A stretch of DNA of 39,794 bases, from IMG/VR virus record IMGVR_UViG_3300042691_040033, positions 1 to 39,794 of that record; one strand, written 5' to 3'. The notes beneath the pieces were generated by a model. That model saw only the letters and a program-made list of their open reading frames with translations. It was not told the DNA's origin and did not search any database. This document shows positions 25,154 to 35,200 of this stretch, in pieces. The position numbers and the translations under genes are program-made. The DNA is from a virus. Position 1 is the first letter of the stretch. Each line of letters opens with the position of its first letter.

Positions 25154-26154
25154 CTTGCTTTTCTGAAATTAGATTTTTCTTTTCTGGTTAATTTCAAAAA
25201 AGGTTTGATGAAATAAATCCAGGCATCATCCGACTTTGGAAGATACTTGAACATACCATCCTCCATCATCATCTTAATTATGTTTTTGTGATTTCTACCA
25301 TCAGGATCCAAAGTTTCAGAATAATACGATTTAACAACTTCCTTGGCATCCTCTGTAATCAAAGGATGTTGCAAATTTACAAGTTTTTCGTTTACCTCAA
25401 ACAATTCATCGCCAAATATTCCCGATTTTGTTTTTCCGGTTAGCAGATTCTTTAGTGCGTAATTATCTTTATCAGATTCAAATATTTCATTTGCTTTATC
25501 TAAAATCTGACGTACAGTTACCTTCTCGGAAAACAATTCAGGAAACAAAGAATATAAGGTTTTTTCACCGAGGTAATAAACACCATCTATGTTATCTGAC
25601 TTATCGCCAGATAGTACCTTATATGTCGCCACGTTTGCGTGTGGTAGTTCATAAAACTGAAGTTTGATCCTATCTCCGTTTTTATAAAATCTCTTGGCAG
25701 TGGGCGAATATATGGAAACATTTTCGGATATGAGCTGTGTCAAATCCATATCACCAGAGAATATTGTTATTTTCTCATTCGTCGCAATCTGACAATAATA
25801 AGCAATCATATCATCGGCTTCATTATTATCAATATCAACTTGGCGAACAAACATCTCTTCGAGATATTGTTTAACCCTTTGCTTTTGTTCGGTGAATGAA
25901 TTTTGAATATGCTCTTCAGGTGCATTTCGGTTTTGCTTGTATTGGGGGTAAAATAGCCGTCTTTCAAGAGATGAGTTCTCCCCATCCCAAAACACAACAG
26001 CCTTATCGAAGTTTTCATTCTCGATAAACTTCCTCAGTGTGTTGAGAAAATGCCATATACCCCCAATATGCTTACCGTTATGATGGTAGTCTTTGACGCC
26101 ATGGAAACCTATTTTTAAAAGGTTGTTGCCGTCAACAAGCAATGTTTTGGTCAC
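25150..26154 (-). CDS. 5'-3' exonuclease / RNase H of the FEN family, 334 aa
   Basis: The protein carries the full acidic active site of flap/5' nucleases related to T4 RNase H: Asp8 (LLVDGNNLL), Asp57 (VFWDGE), Glu112/Asp114/Asp115 (NNEADDMIAYY), Asp135/Asp137 (FSGDMDLTQ) and Asp184/Asp187 (LSGDKSDNIDG) leading into the helix-3-turn-helix. It should remove RNA primers and flaps on the lagging strand. The start is a GTG at 26154, because the first motif begins only five residues later and no ATG is possible. It is coupled to a small membrane peptide downstream through ATGA. Confidence 0.92.
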   Translation of the reverse strand: MTKTLLVDGNNLLKIGFHGVKDYHHNGKHIGGIWHFLNTLRKFIENENFDKAVVFWDGENSSLERRLFYPQYKQNRNAPEEHIQNSFTEQKQRVKQYLEEMFVRQVDIDNNEADDMIAYYCQIATNEKITIFSGDMDLTQLISENVSIYSPTAKRFYKNGDRIKLQFYELPHANVATYKVLSGDKSDNIDGVYYLGEKTLYSLFPELFSEKVTVRQILDKANEIFESDKDNYALKNLLTGKTKSGIFGDELFEVNEKLVNLQHPLITEDAKEVVKSYYSETLDPDGRNHKNIIKMMMEDGMFKYLPKSDDAWIYFIKPFLKLTRKEKSNFRKAR

Positions 26155-26190
26155 TAAATTATAAATAAATCGTGATCAAATATGTTTGAA

Positions 26191-27201
26191 TCAATCATAG
26201 GACTCTTCGTCATCGATATCATCAGCAGATGAATAAACTTCGCTGATTTCTCCGCTATCGAAGCCGGTCAAGATGTTATTCCAATACTGTGCATATTGCT
26301 TCTTATATGCTTCCAGTGCCTCTTTGGTATCATCAATATACCCGTGAGGTGTTGCAATAATTTTACCGTCTTTATAGCTGATACCGTTAACGTGATTCTT
26401 TAAAACGGAAATTTTGGTTCTAGTTGCAAAAGTAACAGTTCTTCCGTTTTTGGTTGCTGTAATATGATTAATACCAGCTTTCTTTTGATTTCCAAAAAGA
26501 AATACAATACTGGATGCCAACCAAATAGCCTCACCGCCTTTGGCTTTAATCTCTGGTTGAGAATAAGGGTTGTCGGGCAGATCTACCCAAGGTTGATTTA
26601 CAATAATCATTGAGTTGATATAAGGATAATCCTCTTTTCTCGACTTTGAAATTCTTGAATGCAGTCCCATGCCAATTTTATCTGCAAGGACTTTTGCGTT
26701 GTGCATACCACCGCCTTTTCCGTCGAAAGTCATTTTACAAGGCAATGAACCAACGCTATCCCAATAAATAGGAAGACTATACGGTAGTTCACCTTTTTCT
26801 TGTGAATCCAATAGATTGTTAACAAATTCGGCAGCTTCCTCAATAGTATCAAAACTATCGTTAAAGATGAAATTACCATCCCATTCACCATCTTCATTTT
26901 TCTTAGCATCCAAGCCAAGTTCTACCGCATGCTCCCAGGACCATTTCTTTTCCGTGATAATAAATACAGGTAAATGACCTTTAGCTTGCGCACTAACAGC
27001 CGACTTAATTAGGCAGGTAGTCTTGGAGGTGTTTGAGTGTCCAAGGAGCATTGTAATACCACCCATTACCGGTCCAGGCAAACCAGTGGCATTCATAAAC
27101 TCCTTGCCGCAATCATAAAAATCAAGAGGCTTGTACTTTGTTTTTGTTGAGAATTTTGACTTAATCGAATCTAAAGAAATTTCTTTTTTCTTAATCGCCA
27201 T
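26191..27201 (-). CDS. uvsX: UvsX/RecA-like recombinase, 336 aa
   Basis: The RecA-type core has Walker A GHSNTSKTT (54-62), a Walker B-like strand LPIYWDSVGSLP, and the L2-region pattern KAKGGEAIWLASSIVFLF, corresponding to the GGxAxxFxxS type of RecA/UvsX. It would coat single-stranded DNA and carry out strand exchange in recombination-dependent replication. The length of 336 is in the usual UvsX range. The C-terminus is acidic (DDIDDEESYD), as in other UvsX proteins. It follows the ssDNA-binding protein gene and a terminator, so it may be expressed at a lower level than SSB. Confidence 0.88.
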   Translation of the reverse strand: MAIKKKEISLDSIKSKFSTKTKYKPLDFYDCGKEFMNATGLPGPVMGGITMLLGHSNTSKTTCLIKSAVSAQAKGHLPVFIITEKKWSWEHAVELGLDAKKNEDGEWDGNFIFNDSFDTIEEAAEFVNNLLDSQEKGELPYSLPIYWDSVGSLPCKMTFDGKGGGMHNAKVLADKIGMGLHSRISKSRKEDYPYINSMIIVNQPWVDLPDNPYSQPEIKAKGGEAIWLASSIVFLFGNQKKAGINHITATKNGRTVTFATRTKISVLKNHVNGISYKDGKIIATPHGYIDDTKEALEAYKKQYAQYWNNILTGFDSGEISEVYSSADDIDDEESYD

Positions 27202-27235
27202 TGAAATTAAAATTTAAAGATTAAAAGATTGAAAG

Positions 27236-27269
27236 AATAAAAAAGCAAGCCCTTGGTTAAAGGGCTTGC
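27236..27269 (-). terminator. Strong terminator between SSB and UvsX genes
   Basis: GCAAGCCCTT (27245-27254) and AAGGGCTTGC (27260-27269) form a perfect ten-pair stem with a five-base loop, followed on the minus strand by TTTTTTATTC. It lies 16 bases after the SSB stop. No new promoter is visible before uvsX, so it probably acts as a partial terminator. Confidence 0.92.
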
Positions 27270-27285
27270 CTCTTGGTGTAATAAA

Positions 27286-28167
27286 TTAGAAAGGAAGCTC
27301 CTCAAATGGATCTTCATCTGCTTGCAGGTCCAAGTCAGGTTCTTTTGTTGGTTCGTTCTTGATTGGTGCTCCACCAAAAGAATCCTCCGAATCAATATCG
27401 GAGTCGTAAACGTATTTGTTTTGATTCTTGTCCCAACGCGGAGTTTTGCCTCTAGCAACAGCCTCAAGATATTCAACAGGCTTTTTGCTGTAAACATCTT
27501 CCCACGTATCGGGGTCTTCAATCCAGGACGCAGCCAACTCTTTATTAGTATGAAGCGGTCCCTTGTCCTCATAAAGGATGGATACTACGGATGGATAAGG
27601 CTTCTTTGTTTGAGGATTTTTCTGCTCAACGACCTTGATAATGATATCTCGTCCGTTTTCTGCATCTGAAAGCGAACCCTTCGACTCCCAGATAGCCATG
27701 ATCTTGTCGTAAACACCTTGCTTTCTGTGGTCATGCTTGAATCTCCAAAATTTGGGACCATCGCTCTCGTTTGCCCGATCAATCACTTTTACAATGTAGA
27801 AAAGTTTAGACAAATACTTTTTTGCAACTTCTTTGTTCTTTACAGGATCTTCTTTAATAAGCTCCTCGTAAACCTCGCTAATTGGTGACCGCTTACCTTC
27901 GTTTTTGGCGGGATCATAAAGTTTCGGTTTACCGTTATCGCTAGGATAGCCGGGTACGTCAATTTCGTGATACCAAACGTTGCTAATCGCCTTGCCACCA
28001 TTTTTACCGGGCAAAATTCTAATTACATACTCGAATTCGGTTTTACCCTTTGGTAGGACCGGAGAGAAATAACGAGCCTTTCTCTCTTCTTCTGTCATTT
28101 TTTTGGTTTGTTTCTTTTCGGAATTCCGAAAAAACTCCAAATCCGGATCGTGAAAATTGTTAGACAT
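27286..28167 (-). CDS. gp32-like single-stranded DNA-binding protein, 293 aa
   Basis: The order of features fits T4 gp32: a basic N-terminal segment (KKMTEEERKARYFSP), an OB-fold type core with IRILPGKNGG, VWYHEIDVPGYPSDNG, LFYIVKVIDRANESDGPKFW and FKHDHRKQGVYDKI, and a highly acidic tail ending ADEDPFEELPF, the element used for protein contacts. It protects ssDNA and organises replication and recombination. It is the first gene after the host-type promoter at 28226-28233 and is followed by a strong terminator, which suits high-level expression. Confidence 0.88.
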   Translation of the reverse strand: MSNNFHDPDLEFFRNSEKKQTKKMTEEERKARYFSPVLPKGKTEFEYVIRILPGKNGGKAISNVWYHEIDVPGYPSDNGKPKLYDPAKNEGKRSPISEVYEELIKEDPVKNKEVAKKYLSKLFYIVKVIDRANESDGPKFWRFKHDHRKQGVYDKIMAIWESKGSLSDAENGRDIIIKVVEQKNPQTKKPYPSVVSILYEDKGPLHTNKELAASWIEDPDTWEDVYSKKPVEYLEAVARGKTPRWDKNQNKYVYDSDIDSEDSFGGAPIKNEPTKEPDLDLQADEDPFEELPF

Positions 28168-28225
28168 AATAGTTAAAAATTAAGATTTAAATAAAAAGTT
28201 TATGTGGTACTCTAAAATTGTGGCA

Positions 28226-28233
28226 CAAAGATA
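28226..28233 (-). promoter_or_regulatory. Bacteroidota-type promoter of the replication operon
   Basis: The minus strand reads TATCTTTG, matching TAnnTTTG, 58 bases upstream of the SSB ATG, inside a 107-base intergenic region. A convincing -33 element is not visible. It would drive SSB and, by read-through, the replication and nrd genes. Confidence 0.6.
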
Positions 28234-28274
28234 ATATTGTTTCTCAATATATGTGGAAATTTCTCTGTTTTTTT

Positions 28275-28979
28275 TTAAATTCTTTTGAAGCCGCCGGTCT
28301 CCAACATATCGTCGCCAAAGTTTCTGAAACTCTTTTTTATATCGTTGGGTGAATAATCCTCAACTTCATCTTTGGTCAAAATATATTCGTTTTTACCGGA
28401 TTCCTCCATTTCAGGTTCTTTTTCTGCAAAGAAGTCTGTAAGTTTTTGTCTGTAAGGACCAGAATCCAAACTTCTTAATTCAAGTTTTTCTTCGGGTGTT
28501 TTTACACGATATTTTTCAATTTTGGAATCCAACGAATCCAATTTTCCCAAAATATCATCCATTACCGATAGTTTTCTTTCAAGATCATCCAACTGAGCCA
28601 TTAAAGTCTCTGTCATATCATCCTGTTTTTTCTCAAGAACTTTTTGAGCATTAACCAAATCGGTAACTTCTATTTCCTTACCCTTATCCACTTTTTCAAC
28701 TTCTTCCACATCTGGATTTTCATCAACATCGACAGGGGTTGGTGGTGGAAGTGGTTCTGATGGCGGCATTGGTTCGGTTTCGGCACCAGCAGGAGGGGGC
28801 GGAAGCGCCGGAGGAGGCGCTCCGCCAGGCGCAATACCTGGGGCACCACCTTCGGGTGGGGGTAAACCAGTTCCACCAGCAGGAGGTGGTTCAGGAAGCG
28901 GGGCTTCTTGCTCGCTTATGTAGTTTGTAATACTTTTGTAACGTCTAATTTCGTTAAGTATTTTTTCGTCTATTCTCAT
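28275..28979 (-). CDS. Pro/Gly-rich coiled-coil protein, putative virion component, 234 aa
   Basis: An N-terminal amphipathic helix (MRIDEKILNEIRRYKSITNY then ISEQE) is followed by about 65 residues very rich in Pro, Gly, Ala and Glu (for example PLPEPPPAGG and APPPALPPPPAGAE), an acidic stretch, a coiled-coil segment at about 110-165 (KVLEKKQDDMTETLMAQLDD, then MDDILGKLDSLDSKI), and a charged C-terminal domain. No enzyme motif is visible. The low-complexity DNA is locally GC-rich compared with the rest of the window. The helix ending in SEQE resembles a capsid-targeting leader. It is probably a structural or internal head protein. Confidence 0.7.
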   Translation of the reverse strand: MRIDEKILNEIRRYKSITNYISEQEAPLPEPPPAGGTGLPPPEGGAPGIAPGGAPPPALPPPPAGAETEPMPPSEPLPPPTPVDVDENPDVEEVEKVDKGKEIEVTDLVNAQKVLEKKQDDMTETLMAQLDDLERKLSVMDDILGKLDSLDSKIEKYRVKTPEEKLELRSLDSGPYRQKLTDFFAEKEPEMEESGKNEYILTKDEVEDYSPNDIKKSFRNFGDDMLETGGFKRI

Positions 28980-28985
28980 CTAGAA

Positions 28986-29210
28986 TTAACCATTTAAAAG
29001 TTGTTTTATACCATCAACGGTTTCAACTTGAATTTTTTTATTCGATCGCATGGTATTGTCAACGCGCTCAATTAATCCATCTTTCATTCTTACGGTATAA
29101 CATTCGCCGGTTTCAAGATCGCAAACCTGCTTCATTCCGTTGCCCATATCTTTTTCACTGGTTCTTGTGGGCTTACCAAGATAGTTTTCCAAAATATTTT
29201 TTACGCTCAT
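28986..29210 (-). CDS. Small hypothetical protein, 74 aa
   Basis: The start is placed at the internal ATG at 29210 (MSVKNILENYLGKPTRTSEK) because it leaves a normal 26-base gap after the hub gene and follows a TATTTAT motif by 13 bases; the longer frame to 29255 would overlap the hub gene. The 74-residue product has a central CDLETGECYTVRMKDGLIER strand pair and a helical N-terminus. It is followed six bases later by the Pro-rich protein gene. No family is recognised; a minor virion role is inferred from context. Confidence 0.65.
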   Translation of the reverse strand: MSVKNILENYLGKPTRTSEKDMGNGMKQVCDLETGECYTVRMKDGLIERVDNTMRSNKKIQVETVDGIKQLLNG

Positions 29211-29223
29211 AATTTCTTTATAT

Positions 29224-29230
29224 ATAAATA
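29224..29230 (-). promoter_or_regulatory. Candidate late promoter motif before the 74-aa gene
   Basis: The minus strand reads TGTATTTATATATAAAG in the 26-base gap after the hub gene, with the core 13 bases before the ATG. Confidence 0.4.
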
Positions 29231-29236
29231 CAATAA

Positions 29237-32200
29237 TTAACCAAAATTGTTCCAAATGTTTATAGATTTCTGAACTTTTTCTTCCAAGTCTTTTAAACTT
29301 GTTTCGGGCATAGTGGTGTAAACGTTCTCATTTTTTTTGACCGCCCCATCATTTATTATCCAAAACTTAGTTATTTCTTTAGCTGAATTATCTTTTAAAT
29401 TGAACATTCTGTCTTTCCATCTTAATAACAAAATATAAACGTTTGAGTTCAAATCATTAAAAACTGCATAAGGTGTTGTATATCCACCAGAACTTAAACA
29501 GAAAAATTGTTGATTACCACTAAAGTACGTCGAATTATTACCCCAGTTTTCGTTTAACTCTACCCCGGAAAAATTATTTTCATATGCCTCGAATCCAGTC
29601 TCGGTTCCTGACTCAAGATACAACGCAGCAAAAACAACATACTTAAGTTTTTTATCATCAACAATTCCGATCGATGAAATTAAAGATGTAATAACGTTGT
29701 ACGCTTCCTTAAATGCGATTTTTTTACTCTGGGGTGTTATTCTATAGAAAGTACCATATGAAGTCAACGGTGTACAATTAGGGTTATCGCTAACCTCTTT
29801 ACCTCTATTAGCCTTGGCTACAACCTTATCTTTTTGGGTTATCACATTTCCTTGTGCATCTTTTGTTTCAATAGGCTTATTTTGTTTATTTTTATCAATA
29901 ATTGTTTTAAGCAAATTGGTCCTAAGAGCCTGTATATTTTGATCCACCTTCGGTAGTGCTGCGGTTGGTTGTCTTATACCCACTACGCTTGTTGTAAAGT
30001 CCCCAGGTTCAATAGTATGATTAACTTCCAATATCATATATGGACCTGTGAACATTGGAACATATCTGAGATTAAAATACATAGTTGGTTGTATAAGAGC
30101 GTTCCCCATCATGTTTAATGTACAACTATAACTTCTATTCTTGTACAAGTTGTAAAGAGATATATTCTGTGTTGATGCCGCTCTGTTGCCACCAAGGTTA
30201 GCCATCTGATTTATTATCTGAAAAGCTTCCGAAGTAGCCTTTCCGGCTTCTTGTCCAACAGAAAAAGATTTTATAAGTTGTTGATTCTGGGGTCCAATAT
30301 CTACATTGAATCCGACAACTCTATTTGATTTATCCCAATCGTTTTTATCTATTTGATTCTCCACAAGGGGGTTATCACTAGCTCTTCGTAAATCAAATGC
30401 ATCATTCCTGAATCTAAAATCAACATTATTTTTAAGATCCAAAACCTCGCTTGGTCTATCACTATAAAAGCAAACAAGTTTTGATCCACTCTCTCTGTAA
30501 TCCACATTCAAAAACGTACCAAATAATGTGTTCGCGAACTCAAGCGTACCCTCTGTTTTTGGTTTTGGATTCTTGACTGCGTTCTGTACGTTATAAAAGT
30601 TAACATACGAAGGAATATTCATAACCACAAAATGGTTTTCAATCAAAATAGTTTGAACGAAATTAAGCATTGAATTCTTCTCATCTATATTAACCAACTT
30701 ATTCTTTAACTTAAAAACATCAACAAGTACCTTGTCGCCGATATTTCTACTAGCTCTATCCAATAATAGAACATCCTCAAATAAAGTTTTGTTCTTAAAG
30801 TCTCCACCTGCAATCCATTTGTCATTAAGTGCTTTGAATGATTCCCACAATTCAACCTTGGATTGTGTTCCCTGTAAATCGGAGAAAACTTGACCCTCGG
30901 ATGTATTAGTTACATTGGGTAAACCAAATCTAACCTTTGGCATTAGATTATCAATTATTTTACCTTGGAAATCATCTATTTGAGTTAAATAGTTTGTCAT
31001 AGAATCGTAAAACGCATTCAATCCGCTTCTTGTTAAACTATTTGGAACGTCACTATACTGAGCCGGAGTGTTTATAGTTAAAGATACAATGTACTGATTG
31101 TCGTTAGGGTTTGTGGAAGTTGAACCATAAATATTCTCGATAGCCTCATTGATTAATTGAGTATCTGTTGGTAATATGGTATATAATCCTGTAAACAAAG
31201 TTAAGTTGACTGAATTTCTAAGAACGGCTCTTTTTTCGGCACCCTTTTGCTCAACCGTCACTGTTGTTCCATCTTTCAATGTTGCAAGAGCAGATATGAA
31301 AACCGAACTGAATGTAGGTGGTGGTATTACATTAGACTGAAACTGATTTAATTTTTGAGTTGCATACATCCGAATAATTGGTGCAAATCTTTCAATGTTA
31401 TCAACATTGAACGCAATATTCATATCGATAAAGAAATCTGTTATGAAGGATCCACTATCCTTATATTCAAGTTGCGGAATATCCGAGAACCCAACATATG
31501 TTAATAACTTCTTCCACGGTTCCGGGTAGTTGAATCTTGAGTTTGCTAAAGTAATATTCCCACCACTGTAAGGTAATGCAAATGGCGAGGATACAGTATA
31601 GTTATTCCAGGTGTATGGATCGATAAGCGGTAGCGAAGAAAACGTATAAAACAATCTTCTATCATACCTAGACGGATTCCCATACTTGAATGCTATATCG
31701 TAATTTAGGAAATTTGACACATACGATCCAATATTCGTCAATTGCTGAGATTGAAGTTCCGTAATTATGGTCTCGGCAGTATTTGCACTTAGTGTTGGTA
31801 TGCGCATCATATTGCGCATGAGCATCTGGAAATTCTTAAAAGATTTTTGAGTCTCAGTTTCGTTTTCTGAAAATGTTTTATAATCGTAATCGTAAATTGA
31901 TTTTGAGAAATCCAAAAACATTTGTTCAAAACCATCGAGTACTGATTTTTCAAAAACAGAAAACAAATCGGTTATAGATTCATAATTATTTGAATCCCCG
32001 TTTAGTGAAAAGTTTTCCTGAATTGATGAAGCAGAAAAAATTTGTTTCAAATAATAATATGGACTCGGTTTGGATATTTTTGAATTGTCAAAATATCCAA
32101 AGTTTGGGGCTGCCCAAAATGTTCTGACAGATCCGTTGAAAACGGATGTATTCCCTGAAACTTCAATGGTTAGTTTATCGTTCGTAAAACACTCTTGATT

Positions 32201-35200
32201 TGTCTGGTTAATCAAAGAACCTTCAGAAGGTATCGCATATGTAAATTTTCCATCTAATGTATTTACCGTAACCGTCCATGGAATAATCCTTAAATCTCTA
32301 TTCGGATTACCAGGATCAAAGCTCTCGGATTTATTAATAATTGCCTGAGCCACATAATTTAATGTAAGTCCAGACGTTAAAGCATCTTGTATATTTCCAC
32401 TGGTATATCCAGTTGATGTATAGTTAGTTACAACGAAATTTTGGTTATTCAAGTTCTGGGATCTTGATACAACATAATCACCATCTCCGTTTGGTACTCC
32501 GCTTATTTGTGAAACAACTTGTGTATCAGCTAAAATACTACTTCCAGATATAATTGCACCTGGTTGCAAATCATTAATATTTAAACCAGAAACAGTCATG
32601 GTTGTTGCATTTATTGTGCAACTCCCGGTTACGGTGGTGTATGTTCCAATTATTTCAAAACCCTGATAAAATACATTAAAATCATTTATTGTTTTAGGAT
32701 AAAAACCAACATTCATTAATGTCGATGTTTCTGCACCGATTAAATTGTTATCTTGAAGTACAATATCTATCTGAGCACCGTTTATAATAAGATTATAAGT
32801 TCTTGTTTCTGCCGATGTGATAGGATCGTAATTGGTTAAATATGGAAAATCCTTCCAGCTTTCATCTAGAATATCAACTTCATCCTCTATGGATTTTTTA
32901 TATCTATGCCAAACGGATCCAATTTTTAAAACCCAAGCATAAGGTAACTTATGAACCGCGCCATATTTTTTTAACGTTGCAAAGATATAATCCAAATCGA
33001 TTGTTGCGCCTTCACTATATGTTTTGTATTTTTCCCTCAGTGTTGCAAGAGGTAGTGAGTTTATAAAATAATATGCGGCAGACACAAATGGGTAATCATC
33101 ACCTTGTCTAAATTTTTTAACACCTTCCTGTATTGCATTAACAAAATATGGTGTATTAAGAATTGATACAGTTTGATCCGATCTTATACCACCGCTATAA
33201 TTAATATATCTTAAATTACCCTCAGTTGGAAACTGTTTATCGAAAGATCTACCCGCATAATAGGTTCCAAGAAAGTTTAAATTACCTGTACCATCAATAT
33301 TTTTATATACAAAATTTGTAATTGGTCTGTTTACATCTGTACTTGTTGTTTCAGAAAAATTAGCAATTACTTTATTCGTAGTGTTATAAAGCAAAGACTT
33401 TCGGGTATCCAAAGCCATGTTTGCATCTTGTATGGTTGTACCATTTGCCATTTGAGTGGTTACCCAATCTTTATTGGTGAAAGGAAATGTATCGGTGAAA
33501 TCAAACCTATTCGAACCGGTTGAACCACTAATAAACTCAATAATTGCCTGTTCGGATGGTAAAGAAATTTGTGGCTGTGAAATATTCGATCCGAGCTTAT
33601 CAACATTTAAAAATTCAAAACCGGAATTATCGATTAAGTTTTTAATATATCCGGTATTAAAAATACCTCTAATATAATTTTGCCAACTTTCACCTACACC
33701 GCCATTTGAAAACTGTCTCAATATTGTTGGGAATGTATTTGAGTTAAAGTTGTAATATTTAAGTTTTTCGATTATAAAAGGATTATCATTTGATAAACTT
33801 TTTATAATGTTTTCACTCTCCGATTCAGCAATAATATTCAATATCTTGGATTCGTCGGCGTTACTTCCCTGAGCTCTGGATAGTTTTGAAAAATTGGATA
33901 TGAATATAACTCTTTCATATATTTCATAAAAATATTTTACCTCCTCTTTATTGCTAAATACGACATTTGATATTGGAAACTCAATTGAATTTAGAGTTGT
34001 TCGCATGATATCAGTACTCTGATTCATATTCTCAGTTGGATCTGCCGGCGGGAGAGTTCTTTCGATCAAGCCCTTAATGAACTCCTCGACAAATTCAACC
34101 TCAGCCCACACATCAAAAAGATAAGCCTTTGTTCTATCTATGATATCCGGATCGCCTGGATATCTTATCTCGTATAACTCTTGGTTTTTATCCCCTGTGG
34201 TTGCCACAATTAACTGTGGGAAGGGATAAACAGGTTGGTTGGCAACATCCCCCGTCAGCAAATTATCGGCGGAAGCGTTGGCGATTTGTTTGTTAAATAT
34301 GACCTCTTTTCTATATTTGTTATCTCTTTGTTCCCAAGCTTTTGTATGAACATCATCCATCATTCTTAAAAACGCTTCCCCGCTAGCAAATATAACTGCT
34401 AAAACATTTCTTATATTAGGAACAAATCCAATACCATTGTTTTTATCTTGCAACAAGTTTCCCAAGGCATTTGTTAATTCAGTTTCAACCTCTTCTCTTC
34501 TTGCCTTTAGATCCTTTCCCATTCTGTCGATTAAATCGATGAATCGGTTATTGCCTTCAAATATAAAGTTTTGAATTTCAGGTATAATTTGTCCATCCTT
34601 GAGTGTTATTACTGCAGAGCTGAAATACTTTCCACTTATTAAATCGTTTAGTAAATTTTGTATATCGCTTCCAGTTGGTTGATTTTTACCACCACGCTGA
34701 CGATAAGTTTCCTCTAAATCAACATCGTTTTCTTGTAGTTTGATTAAAAAAGTATCGTAAGAAATCCCGTTTGGGATGGATAACTTTTTTTCCTTATTGT
34801 TTACAGTATATTTACCGTTAGAACCAACGGTATTGTTCTTAGATAAAATATCGTTATATTTTGATATAAGACTTTTAAGTTCAGATATTGCATTTTGTTT
34901 TTTATCTGGTGTGTTTATTTCGGTCTTAAATGTATAGACTCTCTTTTTTGTTTCCTTTAGTACATAAAAGTTTTTTTGATCCATGTACTTATCAAACCAT
35001 GAAACTTTTGTTGTATAAAAAACATTTTTAGAATATTCATTTAAATCGTTTTGGTACTGATCCAAATCAGTTAAAGGCGTTAAGTTCTGTTTACTGAAGT
35101 TATCGAGAGTATTTTTTATGAAATTTTCAACCCTATCTTGTAACTGAACCAAAGTTATCTCAGGAAAGTCATCGGCTATTAAACCTTTAGTCTTGTACTC

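Noticed and set aside
24954-25166. 70-aa plus-strand frame over the small membrane peptide gene
   Set aside because: It opposes the operon, covers the starts of real genes, and its hydrophobic part is the complement of the better-supported minus-strand 44-codon gene.
26161-26167. TATTTAT motif just before the exonuclease GTG
   Set aside because: It is only six bases from the start codon, unlike the 11-16 bases of the others, and the gene belongs to the early operon; probably AT-rich background.
28739-28930. Plus-strand and second minus-strand frames across the Pro/Gly-rich region
   Set aside because: These are products of the low-complexity repeat DNA; only the 234-aa frame continues into coherent flanking sequence.
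29211-29255. 15-residue extension of the 74-aa protein
   Set aside because: It would overlap the hub gene and pass through the TATTTAT motif; the ATG at 29210 is better placed.
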